Assembly (NCBI RefSeq): GCF_019059575.1
Contig: NW_024882945.1
Span: 95,670-159,669 of the forward strand
Source of the DNA: Amphibalanus amphitrite
Lineage: Eukaryota; Arthropoda; Thecostraca; Balanomorpha; Balanidae
Direction: 5' to 3'
Length of the DNA: 64,000 nt
Each line of letters begins with the position of its first letter. Within the stretch, counting starts at the first letter, position 1. A program made the position numbers and the translations under genes. The notes below the pieces were generated by a model that had not been told where the DNA came from, made no database searches, and worked only from the letters and a program-made list of their open reading frames with translations. Shown in pieces: positions 23,014 to 35,030 of this stretch.

Positions 23014-25074
23014 CGACTGCTGCCCGGGGGTGGAGTCCACCCAGTGTCCGGATCCAGGCGGTAGGTATGAACCGACGGCGGTGTCCGGATACGGAACCGG
23101 CCCATACTGGATACCGTGGAGTACATTCGTGGAGTACATTTAGCTACTAAGTTATCACAAACAGACAATTTTAAAAAAGGGCGCACAGTTTTCTCTTTAA
23201 CGCTAATAAAATGTGCACAAATGAAGTGAAACCAGACTTGACGATTAAAAAAAAAGAAACGAAAAAAAACACCCGAAACACCCGAAAAAGAATAGAAAAC
23301 GCCCCCACAGTCCGCTGTTACGTCACCGTAACCTTGGTGACGAGTTGATGACAATGATGGCGCGATGATGACATTCGCAGGGGAAAACGACGCGATAACA
23401 AGGGAAATGCGATGTATCATATACCACAAAACGCACGGCTTCCCCGTAAGCTATCAACGGGCACTTCCTCAGTGAATTTTGATGTGCAGCATGTCATGGC
23501 TGTCAAAAAATGTCAACAAAGTGTCGGAATCATATTCATCACCATGCTTTGTAATTACCAACATCAGTTACCTTTGTCACCAGTAAAATATGCGACAAGA
23601 AGGGGTGATGTTATGAGTGGATGAAACACAGTCAATTTAAACATAGTTGAGTGATGTATAGACTAAGTCCCTGCTTTTCAAATGCCAACAACTAAATGGA
23701 ATGTATAATTGTATGAAGCAGTCCTCCAAACATATCAGAGTACAGTCTGCCTCACTTTTTTACGGACATAAAGCATTTCCAGTTCAGCCCTAGGCGCGTC
23801 CTGCCTCCTTTCTAACCTTCCCCTCCCCCCAATCCAAACCCTGGACACGCCACTTCTCTTGCCTCCCCCGATCTGATCCCTGGACGCGCAACTGACGGCG
23901 GCGCCAGATCTGCAGGGAAACCCGCGCCGCGCCTCGCCTCTAAATATTGACAATCGTGACGAACACAAGACGAAAGCGCCGCGCCGGCCCGCGGCGGCGG
24001 CGTAGAACGGCGCGGCAGCGGTGGCGCAGCCGTGCGCCACTTTCGTCTCAGCTCGGGGAATTCCCTGGCAAGAGTGGGGGATTTCCCAGCAATAATAGTC
24101 TGCTAAGTATTGGGATTCATTTGGCTGCAGGTGCCTCAGTGCCTCATTGACCCTCGCCTGTGCAAACTAGCTAGAGGGTCAATTTGCAACAACACGTCGG
24201 TTACCGAGGCACAGTGGTCAGCGTTTCACAACAGCCGCACACTAGATCCCCGACATTGTGGACATAAAGCTATGACAGGGATGACTACCCTCGGCCCACT
24301 CTGACTAGACCTTCCCCCACCCCCTCCCCCACCCCACTTCCCACAAGCCCCAGCGACCCCACGCGAAGCTGATACGGTGACCGTCTGGCCGCCCGGAGAG
24401 TCGGAGAACTCAGAGAAGCGTCAGCGATTGTGGCGCAGTTCCCCGGCAGAGAGACGTATCCGGCGCGGTGGTCACGCCGGATCAGTGATCACTTTGAGAT
24501 TGTTTGGTTAACTGTCGGGCCCGCGGCCTAAAGGTTCAGGGGGTTCCGCTATACACTCAGGAGCTCATTTTTTGTCACATGATCCAGAACCTCCCCGGAC
24601 GATTTTGCTCGCAAAGTTTGTAGAAATCCGCACAGAAAGGAGAGACGAGGGGAGAAAAGGAGAGCGACAATCATTCCCTCTCAATCCTAACTCTAATGCA
24701 TACACACTAATGTCCTCTCGATACGAAAGTCACATGCTTATTTATTGGCAATGGCCTCTGTAGTCCGGCTGACAGTGACTGTAGCAGTTAGCATGGGTGA
24801 ATAAATAAACTTCAATGCTCGTTCGTTGCTTCGGGTCACTGTTAATACATGGAACAAAGATAATAAATGTACCTAAGTTACTCATTATAGCATGGGCGTA
24901 TAGCTTAACTGGGCCTCGGTCGACGAATCGTGATCAAACCCTCTAAAACATTGCAGACATTCAACACATTATAGTTAAGCCATTCAAGTTAATCGCTAAA
25001 AGTCCATGAAATTTCCGCGACTCTTATCGGCAATGTATGCCTAAAGAAGCAGAAGCAGGGACGCGGAGTAGGTG
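23014..25074. other. Unassigned sequence
   Basis: The string accctggacacgccact (about 23838-23854) and the nearby ccctggacgcgcaactg resemble ends of small inverted-repeat transposons of the agtggcg..ccaggg type. Boundaries are not resolvable. A CpG-rich stretch lies at 23890-24050. No gene was recognised. Confidence 0.4.
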
Positions 25075-25180
25075 AATTTCGGTGACTCAGATTCAGACTG
25101 ACACTTCCAAATCGACACCCATTCCGGTCAGAACCATCGACTCGGACCGACTCCAACTTCGACTGCGACTCCGCAGCCCT
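25075..25180. mobile_element. hAT-type MITE fragment (gactccgcagccct end)
   Basis: The right end gactccgcagccct at about 25166-25179 and the interior actcggaccgactccaactt match the family at 26446 and 30539. The left end is degraded. Confidence 0.5.
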
Positions 25181-26437
25181 AACGAGGATTGCATGACAGA
25201 GTACACCTATCCCCATGTTCCAAAATGAACAAATCCGCCCCTGCGCCGACCCCCCCCCCCCAACCCCTCTGCCTGAAGTCGCCCCTGCGCCGCGGGCCCC
25301 GCGCCACCCGGGAAGGCCCCAGAACGCCTCGCCGCTATCAGGGCGCTGCTGCCGGTACAACACACAAATGACGTCACTGGGGGGCGGCTGTGACTTCCGC
25401 GGAGGCCTTACGGCGCAGAACCGGTCTCCGCGGCGGCTGCGACTCATCTAGATGGAACGGTGACGCGTGATTGGCAACTTTGACCGTCCTGATGGGTACG
25501 GGATTCGAAGTAAAATATATCTACCTATAAAATGCTCAGAGGTGTATCCGAAAAAAAAGTTATTTAACACCGATACATTGGCATATTCACGAGCTTGTAT
25601 GGTCATTTTGAAATTTCCGCACGCAAAATGGTTAATGAAGTGTTTGTTTACCGCAATACTAGACAAAGATTCACTTACTAGCCTACTCAATGTAGATGAA
25701 TTACCTAACCGCTAACATCACCAGTCACAACAGATCCTGCATTCTAGAGGAATTACGTCGACCAGCGGTACGGGCCCGATAAGGCAAGGGGATGGGCGCG
25801 ACGTGATGTATTCCTACGTCAGCTGTGGTTTCTTTCAGTCACGAGCCCGCCCGCCTGGGGATATCCACAATCACCGGCGCGTGTGGCCTTGGAGAAACCC
25901 GGGGAAATCTGGCGACAATAATCTTCACAGGCCGGATATTCAGAGACTTTTTCGTGTAAACGAACGCTGATCTACAGGGGATTTTTGGAGAACGGACAGA
26001 GTTTGGGTACTTATTGGGGAATTTGGAGGCTGATTTGCTATTGTTTTGTGTTTGCTGGCCACAACAAGTGATTTTTCGTGTTTATAGACTAATGTAGTCA
26101 CTTTTACTGCACTGTCAAGATTACCTGGCAATTTTTTGCCGTTTCCTGCTCCAGAAAAGGGACGCCATCGAGGTTCGTTCCAAGAACAGAGGGCTATGAC
26201 TCGCCTTCTGACATGTGCAAAGCCCATCAGTCTCCAGGTATTACCTACAAATGCCAGCCACCAGGAAATCCCAGCTGAGTTTACCTCACCGGCTACCACA
26301 CATGGTACATGCAAGATGGCCGCCTCTATTCGCAATTCAATATGGCGGACGTGCTTTTCCAGGAAAGCACTCCTGCGGTCTGTTCCTTTTTCACTCTCAA
26401 TTGAACAGTGAACACGACGTGGATGGAACAACAAGTG
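25181..26437. other. Unassigned sequence, one possible short ORF
   Basis: At 26313-26324 the YY1-type word aagatggccgcc includes an ATG (26316) opening a 31-codon frame that starts MAASIRNSIW and is rich in Arg and Ser without acidic residues until its last few codons, as in mitochondrial presequences. It stops at 26411 and no clear splice donor rescues it, so it is not called as a gene. Confidence 0.3.
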
Positions 26438-26445
26438 AACGGAAC

Positions 26446-26501
26446 CAGGGTTGCGGAGTCGGAGCCGGAGTCACCGATAATCCATCGACTCCGCAGACCT
26501 G
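26446..26501. mobile_element. 56-bp hAT-type MITE with 8-bp TSD
   Basis: The ends are cagggttgcggagtcgg and cgactccgcagacctg. The flanking octamers aacggaac (26438-26445) and aatggaac (26502-26509) differ at one base and fit an hAT target duplication. At 56 bp it is little more than its two termini. Confidence 0.65.
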
Positions 26502-26509
26502 AATGGAAC

Positions 26510-27608
26510 AACGCCCGCCTCTCAAGAGAGCCGATGGGAAGGGTTTTGGAGGCGGCAGAGACGTTGATTGTCTCAATCTCTCCGTGCCTCAGCCCTTCCT
26601 CAATAGGTGTGAGGGAGAGGAGACAGACAGGAGACATGCGGAGGTACCGAACAGAGGCAGAGCAGCACGTGAAGGCAATGGAGCTGAGAAATTCAGCCAC
26701 CTATACCGGGTGGTGAGAGGGAGTCCGTGAAGAAATGGTTAGTGGCAATGAAGTGCACATTTATTCTTTTGATATTGGGAAAGCATAAAGTTTTAATGCA
26801 TCAAAATGCGGCAATATATACATGGAATAATTACGTTTGAATGATTTATCTGACTTTAAAAAGGGTCCCATATGTCAAATAGCTGGCTTATAAAACACTG
26901 TTAACTAGAGCAGCACCATATATAGCATTAACATTGCACACAGGACAGTTAAAAAGCATACACACTTAATGACAACCAATGAAGCTACAGGATTTCAACT
27001 ATGCCATGTGAATATTTGAAGGCATGTCATTTATCTCTATCGTGCCTTTACGTTAATGGCTCGTATAATAGTTTAACTAAAAATGACTATATGAGAACCA
27101 TTATTCAAGCATATTCGATGATCTGTGCCTACTTTCCACGTCCAGACGATTATGGTCATGTGATTATGGTAATGCTAGCCACAATGATAATGGCTAGCTC
27201 CGAAACGAAGAAAAAAGTAAAAAAAAAAGAAAATGAGCGGAGACCCCATATCTGCTTCGTACGTACCTAAACAGTAGACGCCACAATGACTTCAACAAAC
27301 TTACTGTTATCTATTATCTATCTATTATGCGGAATGTCCCGATACAACTATCAAGCACTAACGACAGATACAAGCTTTCCAAGTAACCTTCCTGTTCCTG
27401 AGTCGCACACTGTTTTGTGGTTTGTTGTCACTAAGTGCGTCCCCGCAGGCTATCGAAGAACCCACCTCATACGCATGCATAAACCACACCACACGCGCGC
27501 CAAATTACCATAATTACCGTAAGACGAGCCTTACCTTGGTGGAGAGCCGGTTCGGCCTTGACTGTGTACTGTCCGGGGCTGTGGTGAGACGGTGGAGAGG
27601 TACTGTTC
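26510..27608. other. Unassigned sequence
   Basis: AT-richer DNA. No supported gene. On the minus strand, 27535-27578 is bounded by an acceptor-like and a donor-like motif, but the segment is only 44 bases. Confidence 0.35.
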
Positions 27609-27811
27609 GAGCCGCGGGAGTACGGACTGCAGGCCATGACGTCACTGGGGCAGAGAAAACAACGGACAAGTTAGATACTAATAGAGCCGAGAGAGTACAG
27701 ACTGCAGGGCGCAGGCAATGGCGTCACTGCTGGAAAAGACAAAACTACGGTTAGACACTGCATGGAGCCACACGAGTAGGTACGAATGGCGTCACTGGTG
27801 GACAGAACACA
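27609..27811. repeat. Three diverged tandem copies of about 75-80 bp
   Basis: Copies begin gagccgcgggagtacggact (27609), gagccgagagagtacagact (27683) and gagccacacgagtagg (27764). Each carries a (g/c)gtcact word, the first within tgacgtcact. Confidence 0.75.
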
Positions 27812-28657
27812 GGGAGAAGTATTCCAACTACGCAGGTAAGACATCGAGTTCAATACAGGCGCTCCAGGAGTGAGAAATTTCAGATATAACACACTTAACA
27901 CAAACAGTTTGCTGAGGGTGGTGGAATCACATGGAACCAGAAGTGTTTCACGAAAATACATGGTTGTACAACAAACATCCAGTGCACATACAAAACAGGC
28001 ATAACATTGTTACTTCATACCAATATTTCCGTACAATAGTGGACAGAAAATAATCTGCCAATGTTCCTAACATCAAATATGGCATATCGAACAGATCAGC
28101 CAGAAAACAATGGACGCAAACACAGTTCCTTGAAGTACCCCGCGCTTCTGCAGCTACACAGCCAAAACAAGGCGTCAACGGTCCATCAAAAATCGGTAAC
28201 AACTGCCGGCGTATACTTCCGACACGGACCAAACACGGTCTGATCACTACTCCACGAACAATGTGTCACACATTGCAGCGATGTGATAGCCGAATTTAAA
28301 AACAAACATAAATCAACCTAACTGGGTCATCCGGTGAAATTTAAATATAGCTTAGGTATTACAACATCCGCTCAGAAAAAGTACATTGCATATAATTACT
28401 AGATTTCGTTTCCATAAAACAGCAGACCACAATGCTGAGGAAAAATGAAGGAGTTTCGAAATTACGAATTAACATGACGCCTGAGTACCATAATCTTAAT
28501 TTTACTGGTCTATATATGCGCAGAATGTTAGTGATTTATGATAATTCAATGATGTTTGAATGTCGTGTTCCCTTGTTTCTTGCAGACTATTGCTTGTGCC
28601 TTGTGGGGTAGCTATTCCTCGAAAATGTCAGTCTACACATCACAGTGAGACTACGAC
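27812..28657. other. Unassigned sequence
   Basis: No repeat, RNA gene or credible coding frame recognised. Confidence 0.4.
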
Positions 28658-28661
28658 TTAA

Positions 28662-29607
28662 CCCTCGCCCGTAAACGGCGGTCTGCCACCTTCGCCCATG
28701 CAGGGGGGGGGGGGTTGGTGCGACCCCCCCCCCCCCTTGGCGTTTGAAAACGGAGCGTCGTAGAGCTTAGCGGAAAAAACCAACGGATTGCTCTCAACGA
28801 GATCTCGCGATTGGTGGTATATTTTTTGGTCCTAGGTCAACATTTGACCTACTTTTGACCGGTCAAAGGTCAAATTTTCGGAAAAATAGACTTTTTCAAC
28901 TTTCCGCGGCGATTGCGGCAAAACGGTGGGAGATATCGACTTGAAACCTTCACTATCGTGTTCCTTGATCAATTCTCTATCGTTTGGTATGTATTTCGTT
29001 TCCCTAGCTCTAAAAATGGCGCGTTGGGAGCGCCGGAAGTCGGCAAGGTCACAGTCGGCGGCAGAAATTCGAAAAATCAAAATTTAAATTTTTGAAATCT
29101 GATTGTATTTTTGGATTTGGAAGGTCCATTTGCTCCCTATAGAAGCTAATATTGCTGCATATTCCCATTGAGGTGACAAGAATTAGCAAAATAGTGGTTC
29201 GGGCGCTTTTCAAAAATAGTACCGGACGCTGTTCCTCTTGTGACGTCATAGCTCCGTGACCTGACCTGACCCGGTCAAGTTTCTTATACCATATGATAGC
29301 CAATACTTGCCCCAACATGCATGGGAAGTTTCATCACGATCCATCAACCGATGTCCGTACCACCGGCAGGAAACCTCGGGCGTTGGCACTCAGTTTGTGA
29401 AAATCCGGCCGGAGGCTGTTCCCTTTGTGACGTCATAACTCCGTGACCTGACATGACCCGGTCAAATTTTTTTTATCAAAAGATGCGCAAGGTTTGCCCC
29501 ATAAGGTACCCAAAATTTGGCGGCGCTGCGCGCCGCCGTTTTTGCACTATTTCCGAAAAACCTCAGGGGGGGGGGTGCACCAACCCCCCCCCCTACATTG
29601 GCGAGGG
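28662..29607 (-). mobile_element. TTAA-flanked non-autonomous element, copy 2 (piggyBac-like)
   Basis: The 946-bp element lies between TTAA at 28658-28661 and 29608-29611. Ends are ccctcgcc and ggcgaggg. Subterminal G- and C-runs lie at about 28703-28735 and 29567-29592. Reverse-complementing the element at 2298-3199 aligns cttggcgtttg, gagctt(a/c)gcggaaaaa and ggtcctaggtca with this copy, so they are one family. An internal duplication (about 29217-29290 and 29400-29475) repeats tgacgtcata(g/a)ctccgtg and cctgac(c/a)tgacccggtcaa. No transposase frame. Confidence 0.75.
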
Positions 29608-29611
29608 TTAA

Positions 29612-30151
29612 CAAAGCAGGACTCGTGCTCAGTTTTGGATGCGGCTATGCTACCATAACTGTCTTGGAGGACCCTAGGTGGTTCTCTCCCTGAAAACACC
29701 ACTGCCACAAAGGAAGCCCCATCAGACACCCCCTGACTCCCTCCCTGGTTACGCCCCTGCCCCTCTTCTCGGTCTGCCCGGACAGACGCGTCCCCAATGT
29801 TTATGTTTGCATACATTCCTCCCCGGTCGGTGGAACTCATACCGGTTCAGCCCCCCCCCCTCCTCCCCCACACCTCCCCCTAGAGAGCAGGGGGTTAGCT
29901 GGGGCCCCCGACTAGTGATGTCAATTACAGATCGTTTGGATACCCATACCAAGCAAAATACCAACCAACACCGTTAGAAAAAAACGAAAAACGAAAAATG
30001 GAAAATCAGAAATCACAGAAAGTCACAGGTATCAAAGAAAGTCACAATTGCACCAAATTCAGTTTTTTTTATATACGGCAGTGAGAATTTACAATACCGA
30101 AAACAAGACGCACACAAACAATATTCGGATCAAAATGTAAAACACCAAGTT
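29612..30151. other. Unassigned sequence with a transposon-end fragment
   Basis: ccctggttacgcccctgcc at about 29741-29759 resembles an hAT-type end. The opposite end is not seen. A C-run lies at about 29850-29860. Confidence 0.4.
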
Positions 30152-30201
30152 GATATCGATTTAGTATTGATAAACAGATATCGATTTAGTATTGATAAAC
30201 A
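30152..30201. repeat. 25-bp perfect tandem duplication
   Basis: gatatcgatttagtattgat followed by aaaca occurs twice, starting at 30152 and 30177. Confidence 0.9.
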
Positions 30202-30538
30202 AAAAAGTTGGTATCCTCTTCTACCGACCCCGGCCAACGAGTGCTGTCCCCACATACATAAACAATCGACACAACCTGTTCATGCATTGAATGCAGCTGC
30301 ACTGCGCATACCATTGCGTAGGTGGTGCTTTTCCATGGCACCCTTAACCATGCCTCAATGTTGTTTGGTACGTGTATTGATGCATAAGAGGACGTTTTCT
30401 GCCGTACGGAGCCTTTCAAACGCGCGTTCACGAGCGCTCAGACCTCTTTAACTCGCATACTATTACTCCTCCGTAACACAGGCAGTTCGGAGCAGCTAAG
30501 CTTCGCGATCGCATAAACTGGTCGAACAAAATACACTG

Positions 30539-30656
30539 CAGGGCTGCGGACTCGGAGTCGGAGTCGGGGATGAGAGTTCTGACCAGGGTTGCTGTCAATT
30601 TTGGAAGCCAGAGTCAGAGTCGGAGTCATCAAAAATCGATAGTTTCCGCAGCCCTG
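30539..30656. mobile_element. hAT-type MITE (cagggctgcgg ends)
   Basis: A 118-bp element starts cagggctgcggactcggagt and ends tttccgcagccctg. An inner second terminus-like string (gagtcagagtcggagtc) suggests nesting or internal duplication. A clean 8-bp duplication is not visible. Confidence 0.65.
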
Positions 30657-30930
30657 GAGACACATACAGCTCTCAGAAGAGATCTCACAATTTGAGATGC
30701 TGCTGCTTCTGCTTTCTGGACGTTCATGGGTCGATCGATTTTGCTGCACTAGAATCGACAACGGAAACGAAGTGTTAGCAGCTAGATTGTCGATAGAATA
30801 CTCAATAGCGAACTATTAAGCCGCGATGTTCTTTCCAAACGTAAGGTATCCTCCATCAAATCCAAGCATTTTCGTTCATTGTTGCACGTGATAAAGGGCA
30901 TCACGCCAGAGGTCCGCGGCACCTCATCCA

Positions 30931-30975
30931 GTTGCCATGGCAGCCGGTGCCATCACAGCCGGTTGCCATGGCTAC
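30931..30975. promoter_or_regulatory. Two RFX/X-box-like motifs
   Basis: gttgccatggcagc (30931-30944) and gttgccatggctac (30962-30975) are close to the palindromic X-box bound by RFX factors, within a GC-rich block (30905-31060). No gene could be attached. Confidence 0.3.
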
Positions 30976-32602
30976 CGGCGCTGTTCGCCGGAGTCTGAGA
31001 AGCCTCTGGAAGCCTATGTTGGTCCCGGATGGTAATAAGCCCGCGGCACAAAGGTCAGAGGTCGCGATCACAGCTCCAGCCATACCTACTGAGTTACATT
31101 TATAATGGTGCTGATATGGCGTGAACGAAATGGGAGAACATCAATTACGTGCAGTAATGTGTAGTTGACTGAGCCTTCAGAAGTTAGATTTATTATTTAC
31201 TTTTTGTAGGTATAGGTGTACCTGATACCGAGCACCTAAAATATAATGTAATTTAAAACTCGTGTTATTCTATAACGTTCAGGATAATAAGATTTGTAAC
31301 CCAAGATGTGGCAAAAACAGCACAATTTTAGCTAACCTTGTATCAAATCCTCGGATCAATGAATATCCACATTCTCTTATATCCGTCTACGGTCAGGTCA
31401 GCGGTATGCCGTCTCTGTTCTCTGAACTGTCTGGTCTGTCTGGTCTCTGGTCTGTCTATTATGTGGTCTCTGGTCTATCTTGTCTGTGGTCTCTGGTCTA
31501 GTTGACGCACAGACCGCGAAGCTTCGAGGGAAACTCCGGCAATGATTCAGTGACACACAGAGGATGTTTCCATCAGACCCTACACTCAACCCACAGAACC
31601 ACATCCACATATGAAACTGACGCGCCAGAACCGTCACCCACAGGAAATGCATCAGACGCACCGCAATCGTCGCAGAAAGGAAATGCAACGAGCAGCACGA
31701 CAAGAAACCCCCCGCGGGTGTCAGGGCTACAGTAAGCATGACGAGTTATGTACAGAAAATTCCCAGTGTCATACCGTTCACCGTCGCGTTATGCGATAGC
31801 TGAAAAAGAAATATTTAAGAGTTTTAGCGTTGTAGAGAAGATCAGCATGATGATTATATTTTATAAGCACATTTTAAGTGACAAAATCCTTAACTGAATC
31901 TGACAGGGGCGGTCGCAGACTTGGAGTTTGGGGGGGGGCCAACTTGGCAAAGGGGCCCCTGCGCTGACCCGGGGGGCCCGGTGCTAGCTTAAAGGGGCCC
32001 ACGGGCGTAGTGGACGGGTGCAGAAACCTAGGCCATGGCCGGTGAAGCGGGGGGGGGGGGGGGGTAGGCAGCGGCATCCGAGCGGAGGCTCATTGAGAGC
32101 TTTGAGGGTGCACCATGTCGAAAAGGTACCGAAAAGTGCATTTTGAAGCATTGATTATGCCAATAATTCACGCAACTGTGAATGGACTACCGCAAAAATA
32201 AAGCCGGCTAACTTTGCAATTTTCTTTGCAAAAAAAAAAAAACTTTGCCATTTTTTAAGATCATCGTGCTAAAACTTTTATCAGTGGCTCATCGGTATCT
32301 GTTCACACATGTGTTCCGACTTCCGTTTAATCTTTTTTTTCACTTGAGCACAATGCAAATTTTGAAGACCATTACAGTAGCAAATGCTTCGAAAGACGGA
32401 TAGTGGGCAAAATATCCTAAATTTGTCGTGCTGCATGGAAAGTAGTGTTGCTGAGGAAAGGGGGTTTTGTTCCAGATTATTGTGGATGCAGAATACATTG
32501 TCTGCACTCACTGCAGAATTATTGTTGGTGCAACTGCGCCCACTGCACCCATGGTTCCTACACTTATGGGCCCATCGATAGCGCTTCGGCGATACCTATC
32601 GC
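30976..32602. other. Unassigned sequence with possible transposon fragment
   Basis: Short ggtctctggtct repeats lie at 31425-31500. From 31905 the sequence caggggcggtcgcagacttg followed by G-runs resembles the start of a transposon whose inverse end (ctgcgaccgccactg) appears near 34490. A G-run lies at about 32049-32064. No gene was recognised. Confidence 0.4.
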
Positions 32603-34318
32603 CTAGAGGCTGCAATGGGGCCCTTAGAGTACGGTGTCAGACCCCCCAGAGGCCGGCGTTGGACCCAAGGGTCAGTGAAGGGCCTCAAAGGCCCCAGGTA
32701 GGGCCCCAGAGGCTGATGTGGGCCTTCATAAGCAAGTGCGTGACGCCCAAAGGTAAGGCTTGAGCCCCCCAGAGAACATAATAGGGCCATCAGTGGCCGG
32801 TGTAGAGACCTCATAGGCCAGTTTGCGGGCCCCTCAGAGGCTGGTGTGGGGCCTCAGGTGTCGCTATGAGGCACTTAAAGACCGGTATGGATCCTCAGAA
32901 GCCGGCATCGATCCTTCAGAAGCCAGTAAGGGGCCCTCAGAGGCACATAAGGGCAGTTTCGGTCCCAGAGACAGAAATGGGACCATCAGAGGCCGGTATG
33001 GGTCGTGGGACCTTTAGAGGCTGGTTTGGGCTCTTAGGGGCCAGTTTAGAGCTATCAGAGACCAGTACAGGGCCTGCAAAGGGCAGTTTGAGACCATCAG
33101 AGACCGAATTGGGCACTCAGAGGCTAATATGGGTCCTTACAGGCCAGCATGGAGCCCTCAGAGGTTAGGGTGGGGCCCTAAAAGACCGACATGGGCCGGC
33201 GTTGGACCCCAGAGGCCAGAAGAGGGCCCTCAAAGGCCAAGATGGGCCCTCGGACTAAGCCGATGCGGGCCCTTAGAGGCCGGCATCAGGTCTTCAGAAG
33301 CCCGTGCGGGGCCCTCAGAGGCTAAGGTGGGTTCTTACAGGCCAGCACGGGCCCTCAGAGGTCAGTGTGGGGCCCTAAAAAACCGGCATGGGCCGGCGTT
33401 GGACCCCAGAGGCCAACAGAAGGCCCTCAAAGGCCAAGATGGGCCCGCAGAAGCCGATGCTGACCCTTAGAGGCCGGCATCGGGTCTTCAGAATCCAGTG
33501 TGGGGCCCATAGAGGCTAATGTGTATCCTTACAGGCCAGCATGGGGCCCTCAAAGATCAGAATGGGACCCTAAAAGACTGGCATTGGCCGGCGTTGGACC
33601 CCAGAGGCCAGCAGAGGGCCCTCAAAGGCCAAGATGGGCCTTCAGAGGCCGATGCGGACCCTTAGAGGCCGGCATCGGGTCTTAAGAATCCAGTGTGGGG
33701 CCCATAGAGGCTAATGTGTATCCTTACAGGCCAGGCCAGCATGGGCCCTCAGAGGTCAGTGTGGGGCCCTAAAAGACCGGCAGGGGCCGGCGTTGGACCC
33801 CAGAGGCCAGCGGAGGGCCCTCAAAGGCCAAGATGGGCCCTCAGACGCCGATGCGGGCCCTGAGCGGCCGGCATTGGGTCATCAGAATCCAGTGCGGGGG
33901 GGCCCTTAGAGGCTAATGTGGGTCCTTACAGGCCAGCATGGGCCCTTAGAGGTCAGTGTGGGGCCCTAAAAGGCCGGTATGGGCCGGCGTTGGACCCCAG
34001 AGACCGGAGACCAAGACCAAGATGGGCCCCCAGACATCGGGTGCTGGCTCGACATCGGGTCTTCAGAATCCAGTGCGGGGCCCTCAGAGACACTTAAAGG
34101 CTAGTCTTGGGACTCGAGAGACAAAAATGAGGCCACCAGAGGCCGGTGTGAGGCTCCCAGACGCCGGTTGGGCCCCTGAGGCCGGTTTAGGGGCCCTCAA
34201 AGGCCAGTGTAGGGCCCTCAGAGGTCAATACGGGTCCTCAGCGGTCAATGTGGACGCTTGACCGCCACTGAAGGGCCCTCAGAGGTCAGTGTAGGACCCT
34301 CAAAGACTGGTATGGGAG
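32603..34318. repeat. 1.7-kb minisatellite with a 197-bp higher-order unit
   Basis: The basic unit is a degenerate 20-30-bp segment around gggccctcagaggccagt. Between about 33120 and 34080 these are organised into a higher-order repeat: gttggaccccagag recurs at 33201, 33398, 33593, 33792 and 33989 (spacing 195-199 bp). Plus-strand frames read as Gly/Pro/Gln/Arg-rich repeats and drift between frames, so I do not call a protein. Confidence 0.9.
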
Positions 34319-34538
34319 CTGTTACCTAATAGCTGGCGTGGGTTTCTCGAGCCTCGTGACAATCGAATACGGGCCAGGGCCCCATACGGCCATGGGGGCC
34401 CATCGGTTGTTTGGGGGGGGGCCAAATGATATGATGGCCCCCCCTGATTTGCCTTTGGGGGGGGCCATGGCCCTGATGGCCCCCCCCCCCCTGCGACCGC
34501 CACTGGAATCTGAATATAATGACAACAGACATCATAAC

Positions 34539-34635
34539 AAAATTCGGGTATATTTGATCACGGATCTTTGTCAATCGACTGCAAGTGAGCTGGTGTTCTG
34601 TGTCGGTTGACCGTGATCGAATATATCCGAATTTT
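34539..34635. repeat. Hairpin repeat, probable small MITE
   Basis: 25-base arms aaaattcgggtatatttgat.. (34539-34563) and its inverse (34611-34635) match at 23 of 25 positions, with a 47-base loop. Confidence 0.7.
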
Positions 34636-34825
34636 ATTATTGTGCAATCTTTATCACATTCAATTGCGGATTCGGTCGCTGAAAATAGGCGCATAACCAT
34701 TATGGTTGAGGTAACGTCCAATAGGACACCAGTCGTCGTCCGGCGACGGCGAAAACGAGGAAAGAACCTAGGGAATAAAAGAAGAATCAAGAAATCTCCT
34801 TTCGTTTTGACGACTGACTAGCCTG

Positions 34826-35030
34826 GTCTGACTTTATGGGAGAACCGCTTCAAAGGCTTGCTGCTTCGAAGGAAGCAAGCAAGCACGCTCCATGGTGCCA
34901 AGTGAACTGCAATGTTTGGCCACAGTCTGATTTTATAGGATGATCGCTTTATGGGCTTGCTTCTTTGAAGGAAGCAAGGAAGCAAACACAGATCATGCTA
35001 GGCCATTTGAAATGCATTGTTTGGCCACAG
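34826..35030. repeat. Tandem duplication of about 100 bp
   Basis: The copies start gtctgactttatggg (34826) and gtctgattttatagg (34925). Both contain gaaggaagcaag and end tttggccacag. Confidence 0.85.

Noticed and set aside
26316-26411. 31-codon frame resembling a mitochondrial presequence after a YY1-type word
   Set aside because: It stops without a clear splice donor; composition alone is not enough.
27535-27578. 44-base minus-strand segment between acceptor-like and donor-like motifs
   Set aside because: Too short to judge coding potential and two frames are open; it abuts a degenerate tandem repeat.
32823-34261. Gly/Pro/Gln/Arg-rich frames that could pass for a structural protein
   Set aside because: They are translations of a minisatellite that drift between frames and are interrupted by stops; no signal peptide or splice structure.
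31905-34500. Single transposon with ends caggggcggtcgcag and ctgcgaccgccactg
   Set aside because: The ends are 2.6 kb apart across a minisatellite with no visible target duplication; they may be two separate fragments.
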